This document shows positions 16,783 to 25,783 of a stretch of DNA of 64,000 bases, piece by piece. Source of the DNA: Gammaproteobacteria bacterium. GTDB taxonomy: Bacteria; Pseudomonadota; Gammaproteobacteria; Pseudomonadales; Azotimanducaceae. The notes beneath the pieces were generated by a model. The model did no database searches. It was given only the letters and a program-made list of their open reading frames with translations, and was not told the origin of the DNA. A program made the position numbers and the translations under genes. The stretch covers positions 1 through 64,000 of the forward strand of contig VXUA01000042.1 in the NCBI GenBank assembly GCA_009837185.1, in the 5' to 3' direction. The number at the start of each line of letters is the position of its first letter. The stretch's first letter is position 1.

Positions 16783-17979
16783 TTGGAAGCCGAATCCGGT
16801 AAGAATTTAGAACTCGACATTCCTGAAGCATACCTACCTCGATATGAGAGTGCTCTTGAATTTGACCGTGAACGCACGGAAAACTATCTCAAGCACACAC
16901 GAATCGGAGATCCTGAATTGGATCGTGTGCTCGAGGATTTGGCGGACATGCAACCAGCGGACTTACATAAGTTTTTGAAGGCCGGAATCGAACTCGAAGA
17001 CGATGTAATGAAGCAAGCTCCGCAGGCATTTCGAGAATTTTTCGAAGGTCATGTAGGGGAACCCGATTGGTTGGACTTTGAGGCACACCGACCTGCTATT
17101 CGGGCATTTCACCTGAACACCACCAATGTTCTGGTAGCCTTTGTCACTGGCGTATTAATTGAAGGATTCGCTACGTTGATTTCGAAGTCGTTCGCGACGA
17201 CGGGCAGAGTACTCAACGCGAATACGGCGAAGCGACGTTTAATGCAAAACAATCGACACTTACTCGAAACCTATATGCCTGGGGGATTAAAGCGATATGG
17301 AGACGGTTGGAAGCTGTCCATGCGTCTTCGTTTCATTCATGCACGCGTACGGTTCTTGTTCCGAAAAGAGGGTGGAGTTTGGGATGAAAATTTCTATGGC
17401 ACTCCAATCAGTGCGGCGCACTTAGGATTCGCAAGTACAGTATTTTCTATGAGATTACTGGAACATGCAAAGCAAGTCGGTGCAGTATTTACCCGCGACG
17501 AAGAAGCGAGTCTCATGGAACTTTGGCGGTACGCCAGCTATGTCATGGGGATTCCCGAGACTATCCTCTTTCGAGATCAGGATGAAGCACGCGCACTCTG
17601 GACCGCTGTGCTCCGTTGCGAACCTTGGCCAGACGAGGATGCCGTGCGTATGTCGAATGCCCTCATTCACGCAATACCGCTGACTGCGGGTATTGAAGAT
17701 CCCAAAGAGAAAGAAAAAACGTTAAACCTTGGTTACACGCTATCGCGTGCGTTAATCGGCAATGAACTTGCTAGTCAACTCGGCTTTCCCAAAAAGAACA
17801 CTCTAGGGGCACTACCGTTGTGGCGTCTCAAGGTCCGGGTGCAAAGAATGTTTCGATCCGATAGCGCAACACGACAAATCAATTTCGGTCAAATGTTGGA
17901 AGTCGCTGCATACGACAACCCAAAGACAGCATATCTGATGCCAAATCACTATCTATCGACCAAGTCTCAATCTTGGTGA
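16783..17979 (+). CDS. MpaB/rubber-oxygenase (DUF2236) family protein
   Basis: The 398-residue protein belongs to the ER-bound oxygenase MpaB / latex-clearing protein family, whose characterised members are haem-b-dependent oxygenases that cleave prenyl chains. I see the core helices around FHLNTTNVLVAFVTGVLIEGFATLISKS-type text (about residues 106-133), the conserved arginine-histidine motif MRLRFIHARVR (about 186-196), and LMELWRYASYVMGIPE (about 243-258). The start is TTG at 16783 after an AGAGGAAAAG ribosome-binding site. An isoprenoid synthase upstream and an export-like trio downstream suggest a role with a polyisoprenoid or lipid, which is inference. Confidence 0.8.
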   Translation: MEAESGKNLELDIPEAYLPRYESALEFDRERTENYLKHTRIGDPELDRVLEDLADMQPADLHKFLKAGIELEDDVMKQAPQAFREFFEGHVGEPDWLDFEAHRPAIRAFHLNTTNVLVAFVTGVLIEGFATLISKSFATTGRVLNANTAKRRLMQNNRHLLETYMPGGLKRYGDGWKLSMRLRFIHARVRFLFRKEGGVWDENFYGTPISAAHLGFASTVFSMRLLEHAKQVGAVFTRDEEASLMELWRYASYVMGIPETILFRDQDEARALWTAVLRCEPWPDEDAVRMSNALIHAIPLTAGIEDPKEKEKTLNLGYTLSRALIGNELASQLGFPKKNTLGALPLWRLKVRVQRMFRSDSATRQINFGQMLEVAAYDNPKTAYLMPNHYLSTKSQSW

Positions 17980-18035
17980 TAGTCATTGCTTCACTATTGA
18001 ATCACGAAATTCGCTAGAGTGTCGTTTTTTAGACG

Positions 18036-20324
18036 ATGAAGGCGATACTTAACAATTTCACTGACGCATCACTTGCGCATCGTTGGTGGTTTCTCGGTGG
18101 AGTATTGGTGGTCGTTGGTGCACTATCGCTGGGAGTACCGAAAGTCGGTATCACTAGCGATCACTTTGTGTTGTTTAGCGACGACAACCCGCAATTACAA
18201 ACGTTTGAGCAGTTTGAAGATACGTACGTCGAAACGAATCGAGTATTAATAGCTGTCTCACCTAAGCAAGGTACGATTTACACCAAAGAAGCCTTAGCCT
18301 TTATCGAGTATCTCACCGAGGACGCATGGCTTGTACCACACGCGACGCGCGTGGACTCGCTTGTGAATTTTGATCACAGTGAAGCTATTGACGGTGATTT
18401 GTTTGTGGCTCCGCTTGTAGAAAACGCAGCGGATTTGACAGACTCTGACGTCGAACGAATTCAAGATATCGCGCAAAATTCCAGGGAATTGGTTGACCGC
18501 TTAGTCTCTGAAGATGGGAGTATCGCGGCCGTAGTGATCAACTTTGTCTTTCCCGAAGAACGCGACGCTGCGGTCATCGAAGTTACCGATTACTTGCGGA
18601 CGTTCATTGCTAGTGCGCAAGAAGAGTTCACCAGTTTCGATTTGTACACGACCGGCGATGTCGTGCTTCAACGAACGTTTTTTGACGCGACGCAAGCGGA
18701 CATGTTCACGTTAATACCCATTGTGTTTCTAGTCATTGTCGTATTGACATTTGCGTTACTCCGCTCACTGTTCGCTACCTTAGCAGTGACATTGCTTGTA
18801 ATCTGCACGATCAATGTCACAATGGGCCTAGCTGGATGGTTGTCGACTATTTTGAATCCAGTGACTGCAGGGATACCTGTGATTGTGATGACCTTGGCGA
18901 TAGCAGATTCCATCCATATCGTGACTTCGACGCTCGCCAACATGCGCGAAGGGATGGAAAAGCGTTCGGCTATCAAAGAAGCTCTTCACAGTAATGCGTT
19001 TCCGGTTACGGTTACTTCGCTGACCACCGCGCTAGCGTTTCTGAGTCTAAACGCCTCCGACTCTCCTCCCTTTCATGTGTTAGGAAACTTTGTCGCGTTC
19101 GGCGTAATCATGGCTTGGGTACTTTCGTTCACACTGTTACCCGCATTATTGGCAGTGTTACCACTGCGTGCGCTCCCAAAGAAGGAAGGAACGCGATCAC
19201 CATTTGAAAACTTTGCAAATTTCGTGATATCTCGTCGCTACTGGTTGTTGGGGGGCGGTGTTCTGGTCATTCTGCTCACGATTTCGGGCGTGTTTCGACT
19301 GGAGTTTACCGACAACTGGACGCAGTACTTCGACAAAAGGTATAAGTTCAGAACCGACAGCGATTTCATTGCCGAGAACCTAACAGGGTTAGAGTCGTGG
19401 GAGTTTTCGCTCGATTCGGGTCAAGATGGTAACGTAACTGACGTCGAGTTTCTAGCCAAAGTCGAAGCGTTCTCGAGTTGGTTACGTGAGCAAGAAGAAG
19501 TCGGCTATGTGCAAACCTTCACCGACACGATGAAGCGCTTGAACATGAACATGAACAACGATGACGAGTCGTTCTATAGGCTACCTGATGACTCGACTCT
19601 CGCAGCCCAATATCTATTGTTGTATGAATTTTCTCTACCATTTGGTCGTGATTTAACTGACCAGATAGATATTGCGAAAGCGGCTACGCGGGTGACCGCG
19701 GCGGCACAAGACGGGATGACCGCAGACGAATTGAAAGCGGTCGCTTCGCGTGCCGAAGATTGGTTAAAGGAGAATGCCCCTTCCTTAGCGACAGAGACCA
19801 CCGGATTTACCATCGTTTTCGCACATCTTTCTGAACGAAATATCGATTCAATGTTGTTGGCCACAGTCATCGCAATGGGGTTAATTTCCATGTTGTTGGT
19901 CATCCTCCTCAAGAGTCTCACCATGGGATTCATTAGCCTCTTACCGAATTATGTTCCGGCCGCGTTGACTTTCGGAGTTTGGGGACATTTTGTCGGCAGT
20001 GTAGGACTGGCCGGTTCGGTCATGACTGCCATTGCGTTTGGCATTATTGTTGATGACACTACCCACTTCTTGTCGAAGTATCAACTGGCTCGTCGTCGTG
20101 GCGAGTCTCCAGAAAGTGCAATTCGCTTTACCTTCAACCGAGTTGGTAGAGCATTGTGGACGACCACGGTAGTGTTGGCTTGCGGATTCATCGTGTTTTC
20201 CTTATCGGGATTTGCAGTAACATGGATGCTTGGAATGATGCTAACGATTACCGTAATCTTTGCGTTAATCGCAGACTTCCTGTTCCTGCCACCCCTGCTG
20301 TTAGCGATTGATAGGAGAAAATGA
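18036..20324 (+). CDS. RND/MMPL superfamily exporter
   Basis: The 762-residue protein has the RND half-repeat layout twice: one N-terminal helix, a periplasmic loop, then five or six helices (about residues 225-380), and the same again ending at the C-terminus. GxxxD-type acidic residues occur in the transmembrane blocks (ADSIHIV in the first, VDDTTHFLSKY in the second), typical of sterol-sensing/MMPL transporters such as HpnN. These export hydrophobic molecules using the proton gradient. The next gene overlaps by an ATGA, and an outer-membrane barrel follows, so the three probably form one export route. Confidence 0.87.
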   Translation: MKAILNNFTDASLAHRWWFLGGVLVVVGALSLGVPKVGITSDHFVLFSDDNPQLQTFEQFEDTYVETNRVLIAVSPKQGTIYTKEALAFIEYLTEDAWLVPHATRVDSLVNFDHSEAIDGDLFVAPLVENAADLTDSDVERIQDIAQNSRELVDRLVSEDGSIAAVVINFVFPEERDAAVIEVTDYLRTFIASAQEEFTSFDLYTTGDVVLQRTFFDATQADMFTLIPIVFLVIVVLTFALLRSLFATLAVTLLVICTINVTMGLAGWLSTILNPVTAGIPVIVMTLAIADSIHIVTSTLANMREGMEKRSAIKEALHSNAFPVTVTSLTTALAFLSLNASDSPPFHVLGNFVAFGVIMAWVLSFTLLPALLAVLPLRALPKKEGTRSPFENFANFVISRRYWLLGGGVLVILLTISGVFRLEFTDNWTQYFDKRYKFRTDSDFIAENLTGLESWEFSLDSGQDGNVTDVEFLAKVEAFSSWLREQEEVGYVQTFTDTMKRLNMNMNNDDESFYRLPDDSTLAAQYLLLYEFSLPFGRDLTDQIDIAKAATRVTAAAQDGMTADELKAVASRAEDWLKENAPSLATETTGFTIVFAHLSERNIDSMLLATVIAMGLISMLLVILLKSLTMGFISLLPNYVPAALTFGVWGHFVGSVGLAGSVMTAIAFGIIVDDTTHFLSKYQLARRRGESPESAIRFTFNRVGRALWTTTVVLACGFIVFSLSGFAVTWMLGMMLTITVIFALIADFLFLPPLLLAIDRRK

Positions 20325-21127
20325 TGAAGCAATTAACCAGTTCCCTCGCTACATTCAGCTTGTTAGCGATGGTATTAGTACCATCGGCCCTCGGACAAAA
20401 CGAAGAAGAGGCTATTGCTAAAGGGCTGGAAATAGCTCAAGCCGCACAAGATGTAAAAAAAGGGTTTGGTAATTACATCGCAAAACAAGTCATGGTGCTA
20501 AAGGATCGTAAAGACCGAGAGTCCAAACGCGAACTGCGAGTTCAAATTCTCGAGGTTGAAGAACAAGGCGACCGCATATTGTTCTTGTTTGAAGAACCGA
20601 GAGACGTGCGAGGCACTGCTTTGCTTATTCATTCCAATGAGGACCAACCAGACGACCAGTGGTTCTTTCTCCCAGCGACCAATCGAGTCACCAGACTGAA
20701 TTCTTCAGGTCAATCAAAGTCGTTCATGGGTAGCGAATTTTCTTACGAAGACATGAATCCACCTGAGGTGAGTAAATTCACCTACAAGTATCTACGAGAA
20801 GAACCTTGTGAAGAACTAAATTGCACGGTGAGCGAAAGGGTTCCGGTTTCGAAAGGATCGAATTACAGCCGCCAGTTGGTTTGGCACGACGACGAGGCAT
20901 ATCGTGTATGGAAGATTGAGTATTACGACCGTAGGGGAGATCACCTAAAGACCTTGACTGTCAGCGATTACGAACAATACTTGGAAGAATATTGGTTCGC
21001 GCAGACGATGATCATGACTAATCACGTGAATGGCAAGAGTACCACGCTGAATTGGTCGGACTTTGAGTTTCGAGTCGATTTGGACGAAGATGACTTCACA
21101 CAGACAAGTCTTCGAAGGACTCGGTAA
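20321..21127 (+). CDS. LolA-like outer-membrane lipoprotein-sorting family protein
   Basis: The 268-residue periplasmic protein has a signal peptide ending near residue 25 (ALGQNEE) and the family core. That core includes ILFLFEEPRDVRGTALLIHS, the DDQWFFLPATNRVTRL strand, and SFMGSEFSYEDM (about residues 128-139). The family has a LolA/LolB-type half-barrel that binds acyl chains, and its members commonly follow an RND exporter, as here. Its start overlaps the RND stop as ATGA. It most likely shuttles a lipid or lipoprotein across the periplasm. Confidence 0.83.
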   Translation: MMKQLTSSLATFSLLAMVLVPSALGQNEEEAIAKGLEIAQAAQDVKKGFGNYIAKQVMVLKDRKDRESKRELRVQILEVEEQGDRILFLFEEPRDVRGTALLIHSNEDQPDDQWFFLPATNRVTRLNSSGQSKSFMGSEFSYEDMNPPEVSKFTYKYLREEPCEELNCTVSERVPVSKGSNYSRQLVWHDDEAYRVWKIEYYDRRGDHLKTLTVSDYEQYLEEYWFAQTMIMTNHVNGKSTTLNWSDFEFRVDLDEDDFTQTSLRRTR

Positions 21128-21158
21128 GGCCGAGGGAAATCAGGGATCCGTTCTATCA

Positions 21159-22406
21159 ATGTCGCGAAAACTACTGCTATTGACGATCGGCATCTACGTA
21201 TCGTTGACTTCAAACTTGGGTATTGCGAACGCAAGCGATGATATTGAGTTCTCGGGTACGATCGCATTTGAACCTCGTTGGTTTTGGGACGATTCCTTGT
21301 TCGGTTCAGACACTCGCGAGAAAGGAATTTCAAATAGCTTTTACGTGATGCCAGAGTTGGATGCAAAACTGAGCGAAAACACTAGTTTCCGGCTCGTGGG
21401 TTTTTTCCGCTATGACGAAACAGATCGAGACAGGACTCGCGGCGACGTACGCGAAGCCTACTTGGTTCACTATCGCCCGACGCAGTTGGGAGAGCTTGAA
21501 ATGCGCATTGGACTGGGTCGTGTTTTTTGGGGCGCGACTGAGTCTCACCACCTAATCGATATCGTCAATCAGACAGACCTAGTAGAAAATCCAAATGAGG
21601 AATTCAAACTCGGTCAACCGATGATTCACTTAACACTGTCAACCGAATCTGGAATCTTTGAATTATTTGGTCTTCCCTTCCATCGACAGCGAACGTTTCC
21701 AGGACCCAATGGTCGACTAGGGTTTCCCTTTTTGATTGATATTGATTCTGTCGTTTACGATAACGTATATGACGAACGACACTTCGACCTTGCCTTTAGA
21801 TACAGTCACACATTCGGGTACTTGGACGCTGGGATTAGTGGATTCGTTGGTACCAATCGCGAACCCTCTTTCGTACCAAATTTTGCATCGGACCTCCCGT
21901 TGACGTTTTCACCTTTCTACACTCAAATATCACAGACTTCGATTGACCTGCGACTGCAGCATAGTGGATGGTTGCTAAAATTCGAAGGACTGCGCCGGAC
22001 CGGTGCGCTCAATCGACTGGGAAAAAACGAAGATTACACTGCGTTCGTGGCTGGGTTCGAGTACTCAATTTTTTCCCTCTTCGGTACCGTTGCTGATATG
22101 ACTTTGGTCGCTGAATGGAGCTTCGACGATCGTCGCGAGCGCGCGACGACTCGATTTGATAACGACCTCTTCGTCGCGAGCAGAGTCAGTTTCAACGATT
22201 TCCAAGGAACGACCATTACCGCGAGTGCACTACTCGGTAATGACAACGACAGTGCGATTGCGTCGTTGGAGTTTTCGCGGCGGGTTTCGGAGCGAGTGTC
22301 AGTTGCGATGGAACTTGTGCTTCTTAACGAAATCGCGACAGACGATGTGCTGTTTCCGCTAAAGAATGACAGCTATTTAGAAGTGGGATTAACTTATGGT
22401 TTCTAA
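21159..22406 (+). CDS. Predicted outer-membrane beta-barrel protein of the RND/LolA-like operon
   Basis: The 415-residue protein has a signal peptide (about residues 1-24, ending ANASDD) and then a long series of alternating strands with aromatic belts and short turns. It ends in an aromatic residue (LTYGF), the usual C-terminal signature of BAM-inserted barrels. The frame is open from 21063, inside the upstream gene, but I chose the ATG at 21159 because the signal peptide begins there. It resembles the DUF1302-type barrels that accompany RND exporters and LolA-like proteins, although I cannot place it in a family firmly. Confidence 0.75.
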   Translation: MSRKLLLLTIGIYVSLTSNLGIANASDDIEFSGTIAFEPRWFWDDSLFGSDTREKGISNSFYVMPELDAKLSENTSFRLVGFFRYDETDRDRTRGDVREAYLVHYRPTQLGELEMRIGLGRVFWGATESHHLIDIVNQTDLVENPNEEFKLGQPMIHLTLSTESGIFELFGLPFHRQRTFPGPNGRLGFPFLIDIDSVVYDNVYDERHFDLAFRYSHTFGYLDAGISGFVGTNREPSFVPNFASDLPLTFSPFYTQISQTSIDLRLQHSGWLLKFEGLRRTGALNRLGKNEDYTAFVAGFEYSIFSLFGTVADMTLVAEWSFDDRRERATTRFDNDLFVASRVSFNDFQGTTITASALLGNDNDSAIASLEFSRRVSERVSVAMELVLLNEIATDDVLFPLKNDSYLEVGLTYGF

Positions 22407-22423
22407 CAGAAGAGAGTGTTTGG

Positions 22424-23884
22424 GTGAATGAGTCAGAATTAGTGTTCGCGACTGCGGTCGACCTTGCTGCGAAGATAAAACGTCAAGAAGTATCGAGTGA
22501 AGAGCTCCTGCAACTCTTCTGGGATCGCGTGGATCGATATAACCCGGAAATCAACGCGATCGTTTGGCAGATACGAGACCAAGCACTGAAGCTAGCGAAG
22601 AAGGCTGATCAACAAATCCGTCAAGGCGACTCCAATCTGGGACCTTTGCACGGCGTCCCGATGACCGTAAAAGAGTCCTACGATGTAGTGGATACCCCCA
22701 CCACCTGGGGGATTCCGTTGTTGAAACAAAATTTCCCCCAACAAGACGCATTGGCGATAAGACGATTAAAGGAAGCTGGGGCGGTCATTTATGGTAAAAC
22801 CAATGTTCCGTTTGGGCTCGCCGACTTTCAAAGTTACAACGACATTTATGGTTGTACCAATAACCCTTGGGACTTGACACGCTCACCAGGGGGCTCTTCC
22901 GGCGGTTCTGCAGCAGCACTGGCAATGGGGTTTACCGGCCTAGACTCTGGATCCGATATCGGAGGTTCTATTCGAAATCCGGCACACTTTTGTGGGTTGT
23001 TTGGACATAAACCGACTTGGAATTTGATTCCACCTCGTGGACACTCACCGCCCGGCATTCTCGCGCCACCGGATCTTTCCGCGGTAGGCCCGCTTGCAAG
23101 GTCGGCGCACGATCTGACGTTAGCCATGGAAGTCATGATGGGACCGGACGAGATTCAATCACGAGGATTACGGGTCGAGCTACCTGAATTGACTAAAAAC
23201 GTAGATGAACTCAACATCGCGGTTTGGGAAGACGATGGTGTTGCGCCGGTTGATATCAAAGTGGTGCAAAAGGTGCGTAACGTCGCTAATATGCTGGAAT
23301 CGCTTGGAGCACATGTGGATTGGGAAGCGCGTCCAGACGTATCGATTGATGAACTCCTTCGTAGTTACCAATGTCTTCTGAATGCAACATTGCATTGTAG
23401 GATTCCAGCCGATGAGTTTCGTCAACTTGTGAACGACTTATCCGAAGTAGATGAATTTGATGACTCTCCAGATTCGAAACTAATGTTGTCTCCAATAGCT
23501 CGCTATCGGGACTGGGTGCAATTTCACGAAGCGCGGACCCGGGTTCGGTGGGCTTGGCACGAATTCTTTAACAATTATGACGTCTTACTTGCACCGATCA
23601 TGGCAACCTCAGCTTACCCGCATGACCACGGACCCTTTGGTGAACGAACGATCACGGTCAATGGTGAGCCTCAGGCATATTTCAAGCAACTGTTCTGGGC
23701 AGGACTCGCAATCAATGCTTATTTACCTTCTACTGTACTACCTACAGGACTATGTGAAGTCGATCAATTGCCAATTGGGGTTCAACTCATAGGTCCGGAA
23801 TACGGGGACATGATCACTATCGAGATCGCACACATTTTGGAGCAAGAGGGGTATCGGTTTACTCCGCCACCCGCATACTGTTGA
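22424..23884 (+). CDS. Amidase signature family enzyme
   Basis: The 486-residue enzyme carries the Ser-cisSer-Lys triad of the amidase signature family. The lysine is in MTVKESYD (about residue 83), and the glycine-serine core is SPGGSSGGSAAALAMG with GSDIGGSIRNPA downstream (about 155-190). The substrate is unknown. It starts at GTG 22424, 17 bases after the barrel gene, and its stop overlaps the TTG start of mvaD, so it is physically the first gene of the mevalonate operon even though it has no known step in that pathway. Fatty-amide hydrolases and GatA are relatives; GatA is unlikely because gatB and gatC are absent. Confidence 0.85.
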   Translation: MNESELVFATAVDLAAKIKRQEVSSEELLQLFWDRVDRYNPEINAIVWQIRDQALKLAKKADQQIRQGDSNLGPLHGVPMTVKESYDVVDTPTTWGIPLLKQNFPQQDALAIRRLKEAGAVIYGKTNVPFGLADFQSYNDIYGCTNNPWDLTRSPGGSSGGSAAALAMGFTGLDSGSDIGGSIRNPAHFCGLFGHKPTWNLIPPRGHSPPGILAPPDLSAVGPLARSAHDLTLAMEVMMGPDEIQSRGLRVELPELTKNVDELNIAVWEDDGVAPVDIKVVQKVRNVANMLESLGAHVDWEARPDVSIDELLRSYQCLLNATLHCRIPADEFRQLVNDLSEVDEFDDSPDSKLMLSPIARYRDWVQFHEARTRVRWAWHEFFNNYDVLLAPIMATSAYPHDHGPFGERTITVNGEPQAYFKQLFWAGLAINAYLPSTVLPTGLCEVDQLPIGVQLIGPEYGDMITIEIAHILEQEGYRFTPPPAYC

Positions 23885-24831
23885 ACCAAGTCGAAGTGCT
23901 CGCACATCCCAACGTAGCACTTATAAAGTACTGGGGAAAGCGAGACGAAACTGAGAAGATTCCCGCTAGCCCTTCTCTGTCCATAACTCTAGGCGGGCTA
24001 GAAACAAGAACCTCTGTTTCAAAATCGGGTGATGACACGATTTTCATTGATGGTCAGTCTGTGTCTGATCAGAAAATCTCGCAATGGCTCGACCGTTTGC
24101 GTAGAGAGTACGATATTCCTCAGCTGATGATTGAATCCAGTAATAACTTTCCAAAGAATTGTGGATTCGCTTCCTCTTCATCGGGGTTTGCTGCGTTAGC
24201 CGTCGCCATAGACGAACTCTGTGGATTAAATTTAGATTTCGCTTCCTTAGCGCGGATCACTCGTCTTGGCTCTGCTTCCGCAGTGCGTTCGTTGTTGAGT
24301 GGCTATGTCGCCATGAATCCCGATGATCAAAGATGCGTGCCAGTCCAAATAGTTCCTCCAGACTATTGGAACTTACGAGTTGTAGCAGCTGTGACTTCAA
24401 CTGAACCCAAGCTCACTTCATCAACCGGGGGTATGGCTCAAACGGTTGCGACCTCGCCGTTTTATCAGAATTGGGTTGTCCAAACTGAAGATGATTTTGA
24501 ACGGTGCAGTGAAGCAATTCAGAATCGAGATTTCAACACACTAGCCGAGCTTAGTGAAGCGAATTGTTACCGAATGCATGCCCTGATGATGACTACCCTG
24601 CCGCCACTTCGATATTGGCGCGCGGGCACCATGAGCGCAATCGATACGATTGAACGATTGCGACATGATGGGGTACCGGTATTCTTTACCAGCGATGCGG
24701 GACCACAGATAAAGGCGATATGTGAACCCGAAGCTATAGCGACCGTTAAAGACGCGCTAGACGACACCGATGGAGTTCTGTTTACGCTTGAAAGCGATAT
24801 AGGTAATGCCCCAACCATTTCGGCACGTTAG
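23881..24831 (+). CDS. mvaD: Diphosphomevalonate decarboxylase MvaD
   Basis: The 316-residue GHMP-fold enzyme converts mevalonate 5-diphosphate to isopentenyl diphosphate. The N-terminus has the family signature HPNVALIKYWGKRDE. The ATP loop is GFASSSSGFAALA (about residues 95-107), followed by RLGSASAVRSLLSG with the conserved arginine, and the catalytic aspartate lies in TSDAGPQ near residue 281. TTG 23881 overlaps the amidase stop (TTGA). The next gene starts 26 bases before its end. Confidence 0.93.
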   Translation: MNQVEVLAHPNVALIKYWGKRDETEKIPASPSLSITLGGLETRTSVSKSGDDTIFIDGQSVSDQKISQWLDRLRREYDIPQLMIESSNNFPKNCGFASSSSGFAALAVAIDELCGLNLDFASLARITRLGSASAVRSLLSGYVAMNPDDQRCVPVQIVPPDYWNLRVVAAVTSTEPKLTSSTGGMAQTVATSPFYQNWVVQTEDDFERCSEAIQNRDFNTLAELSEANCYRMHALMMTTLPPLRYWRAGTMSAIDTIERLRHDGVPVFFTSDAGPQIKAICEPEAIATVKDALDDTDGVLFTLESDIGNAPTISAR

Positions 24832-25783
24832 TGTCTCAAGTCCAGGAAAATTGGTTATTGCCGGGGAATACGCGGTACTGTATGGTGCGTCAGCACTCGC
24901 ATTAGCGATTGATCGACGTGCACGATGCACTCTGAAGATTAGCGAAGAAGGACTCTGGCAACTCACCGGTTCACCGCCCTTCTGGAATGAGTCTGTCTCG
25001 TTACAAGAACTACTTTCCGAAAGTAGAAACGACTTAGTAGGTACTGTCCTCAGTTGGTTTTCACATCGGACGTCGCTCCCAGAAAATGCAATCTTGCACA
25101 TGGATACAGCAGGCTTTTATTCGGAACAGCAAAAATTAGGGTTAGGATCGTCCGCGAGTGTATTGGTTAATCTTTATGCTTCGTTCGCGACGTTAACTGA
25201 ACACCCAATGAACGTAGAGGATTTGTTGGATGTATATCGTGCTACGGATCAACACGGCAGTGGTGTTGATGTCCTAACTTGCTACTACGGCGGTTTCATT
25301 CAACTAAAACGACAGACCGTCTCGAAAGAGGAGTTTCCCAGCGGGATATACTTAGACTTTTATTCTGTCGGATTCAGCACGGAGACGAGGAAAATGGTCG
25401 CCCGTTTTCGTAGTGCGTTCGACGGTCTACCCGTGACTTTACAGGACAGTTTCATAACAGCCGCAAACAAGGTTGCAGATTCGCTGACCGACAGTCTCAG
25501 TTTTTTTACTGCGCTACAACATTTTGTTCAAGTGTATCGAGATGTTGACATGGAAACGGAGCTTCCGATTTGGGGTACGCAACATGAAACGATGCACCTT
25601 TTGGCAACGGAAGTTGGCGCGTTGTACAAACCTTCGGGTGCCGGAGGTGGTGATGTTGGCGTGGCGGTAGCGACTGAGCCCCAAAAATTAGCTGCGTTGC
25701 GTCGCAAAGTGACAGATTTACCAGTGACTGTACTGGATCTGCAAAAGGATATTGATGGATTCAGAATCGAAAAAACAGCGTAA
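24806..25783 (+). CDS. Phosphomevalonate kinase (GHMP family)
   Basis: The 325-residue GHMP kinase opens with SSPGKLVIAGEYAVLYGASALALA. It has the ATP loop KLGLGSSASVLV (about residues 112-123), the HGSGVDVLTCYYGGFI substrate loop, and the C-terminal PSGAGGGDVG loop. Mevalonate kinase and decarboxylase activities are both accounted for by neighbours, so the remaining kinase step, phosphomevalonate to diphosphomevalonate, is the logical assignment; SGVD and PSGAGGGD fit phosphomevalonate kinases. It overlaps both neighbours, by 26 bases upstream and 29 bases downstream, implying translational coupling. Confidence 0.85.
   Translation: MPQPFRHVSVSSPGKLVIAGEYAVLYGASALALAIDRRARCTLKISEEGLWQLTGSPPFWNESVSLQELLSESRNDLVGTVLSWFSHRTSLPENAILHMDTAGFYSEQQKLGLGSSASVLVNLYASFATLTEHPMNVEDLLDVYRATDQHGSGVDVLTCYYGGFIQLKRQTVSKEEFPSGIYLDFYSVGFSTETRKMVARFRSAFDGLPVTLQDSFITAANKVADSLTDSLSFFTALQHFVQVYRDVDMETELPIWGTQHETMHLLATEVGALYKPSGAGGGDVGVAVATEPQKLAALRRKVTDLPVTVLDLQKDIDGFRIEKTA

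Noticed and set aside
16589-16831. 80-codon frame on the minus strand between the prenyl synthase and the MpaB-like gene
   Set aside because: No domain character or ribosome-binding site, and it overlaps the start of the MpaB-like gene.
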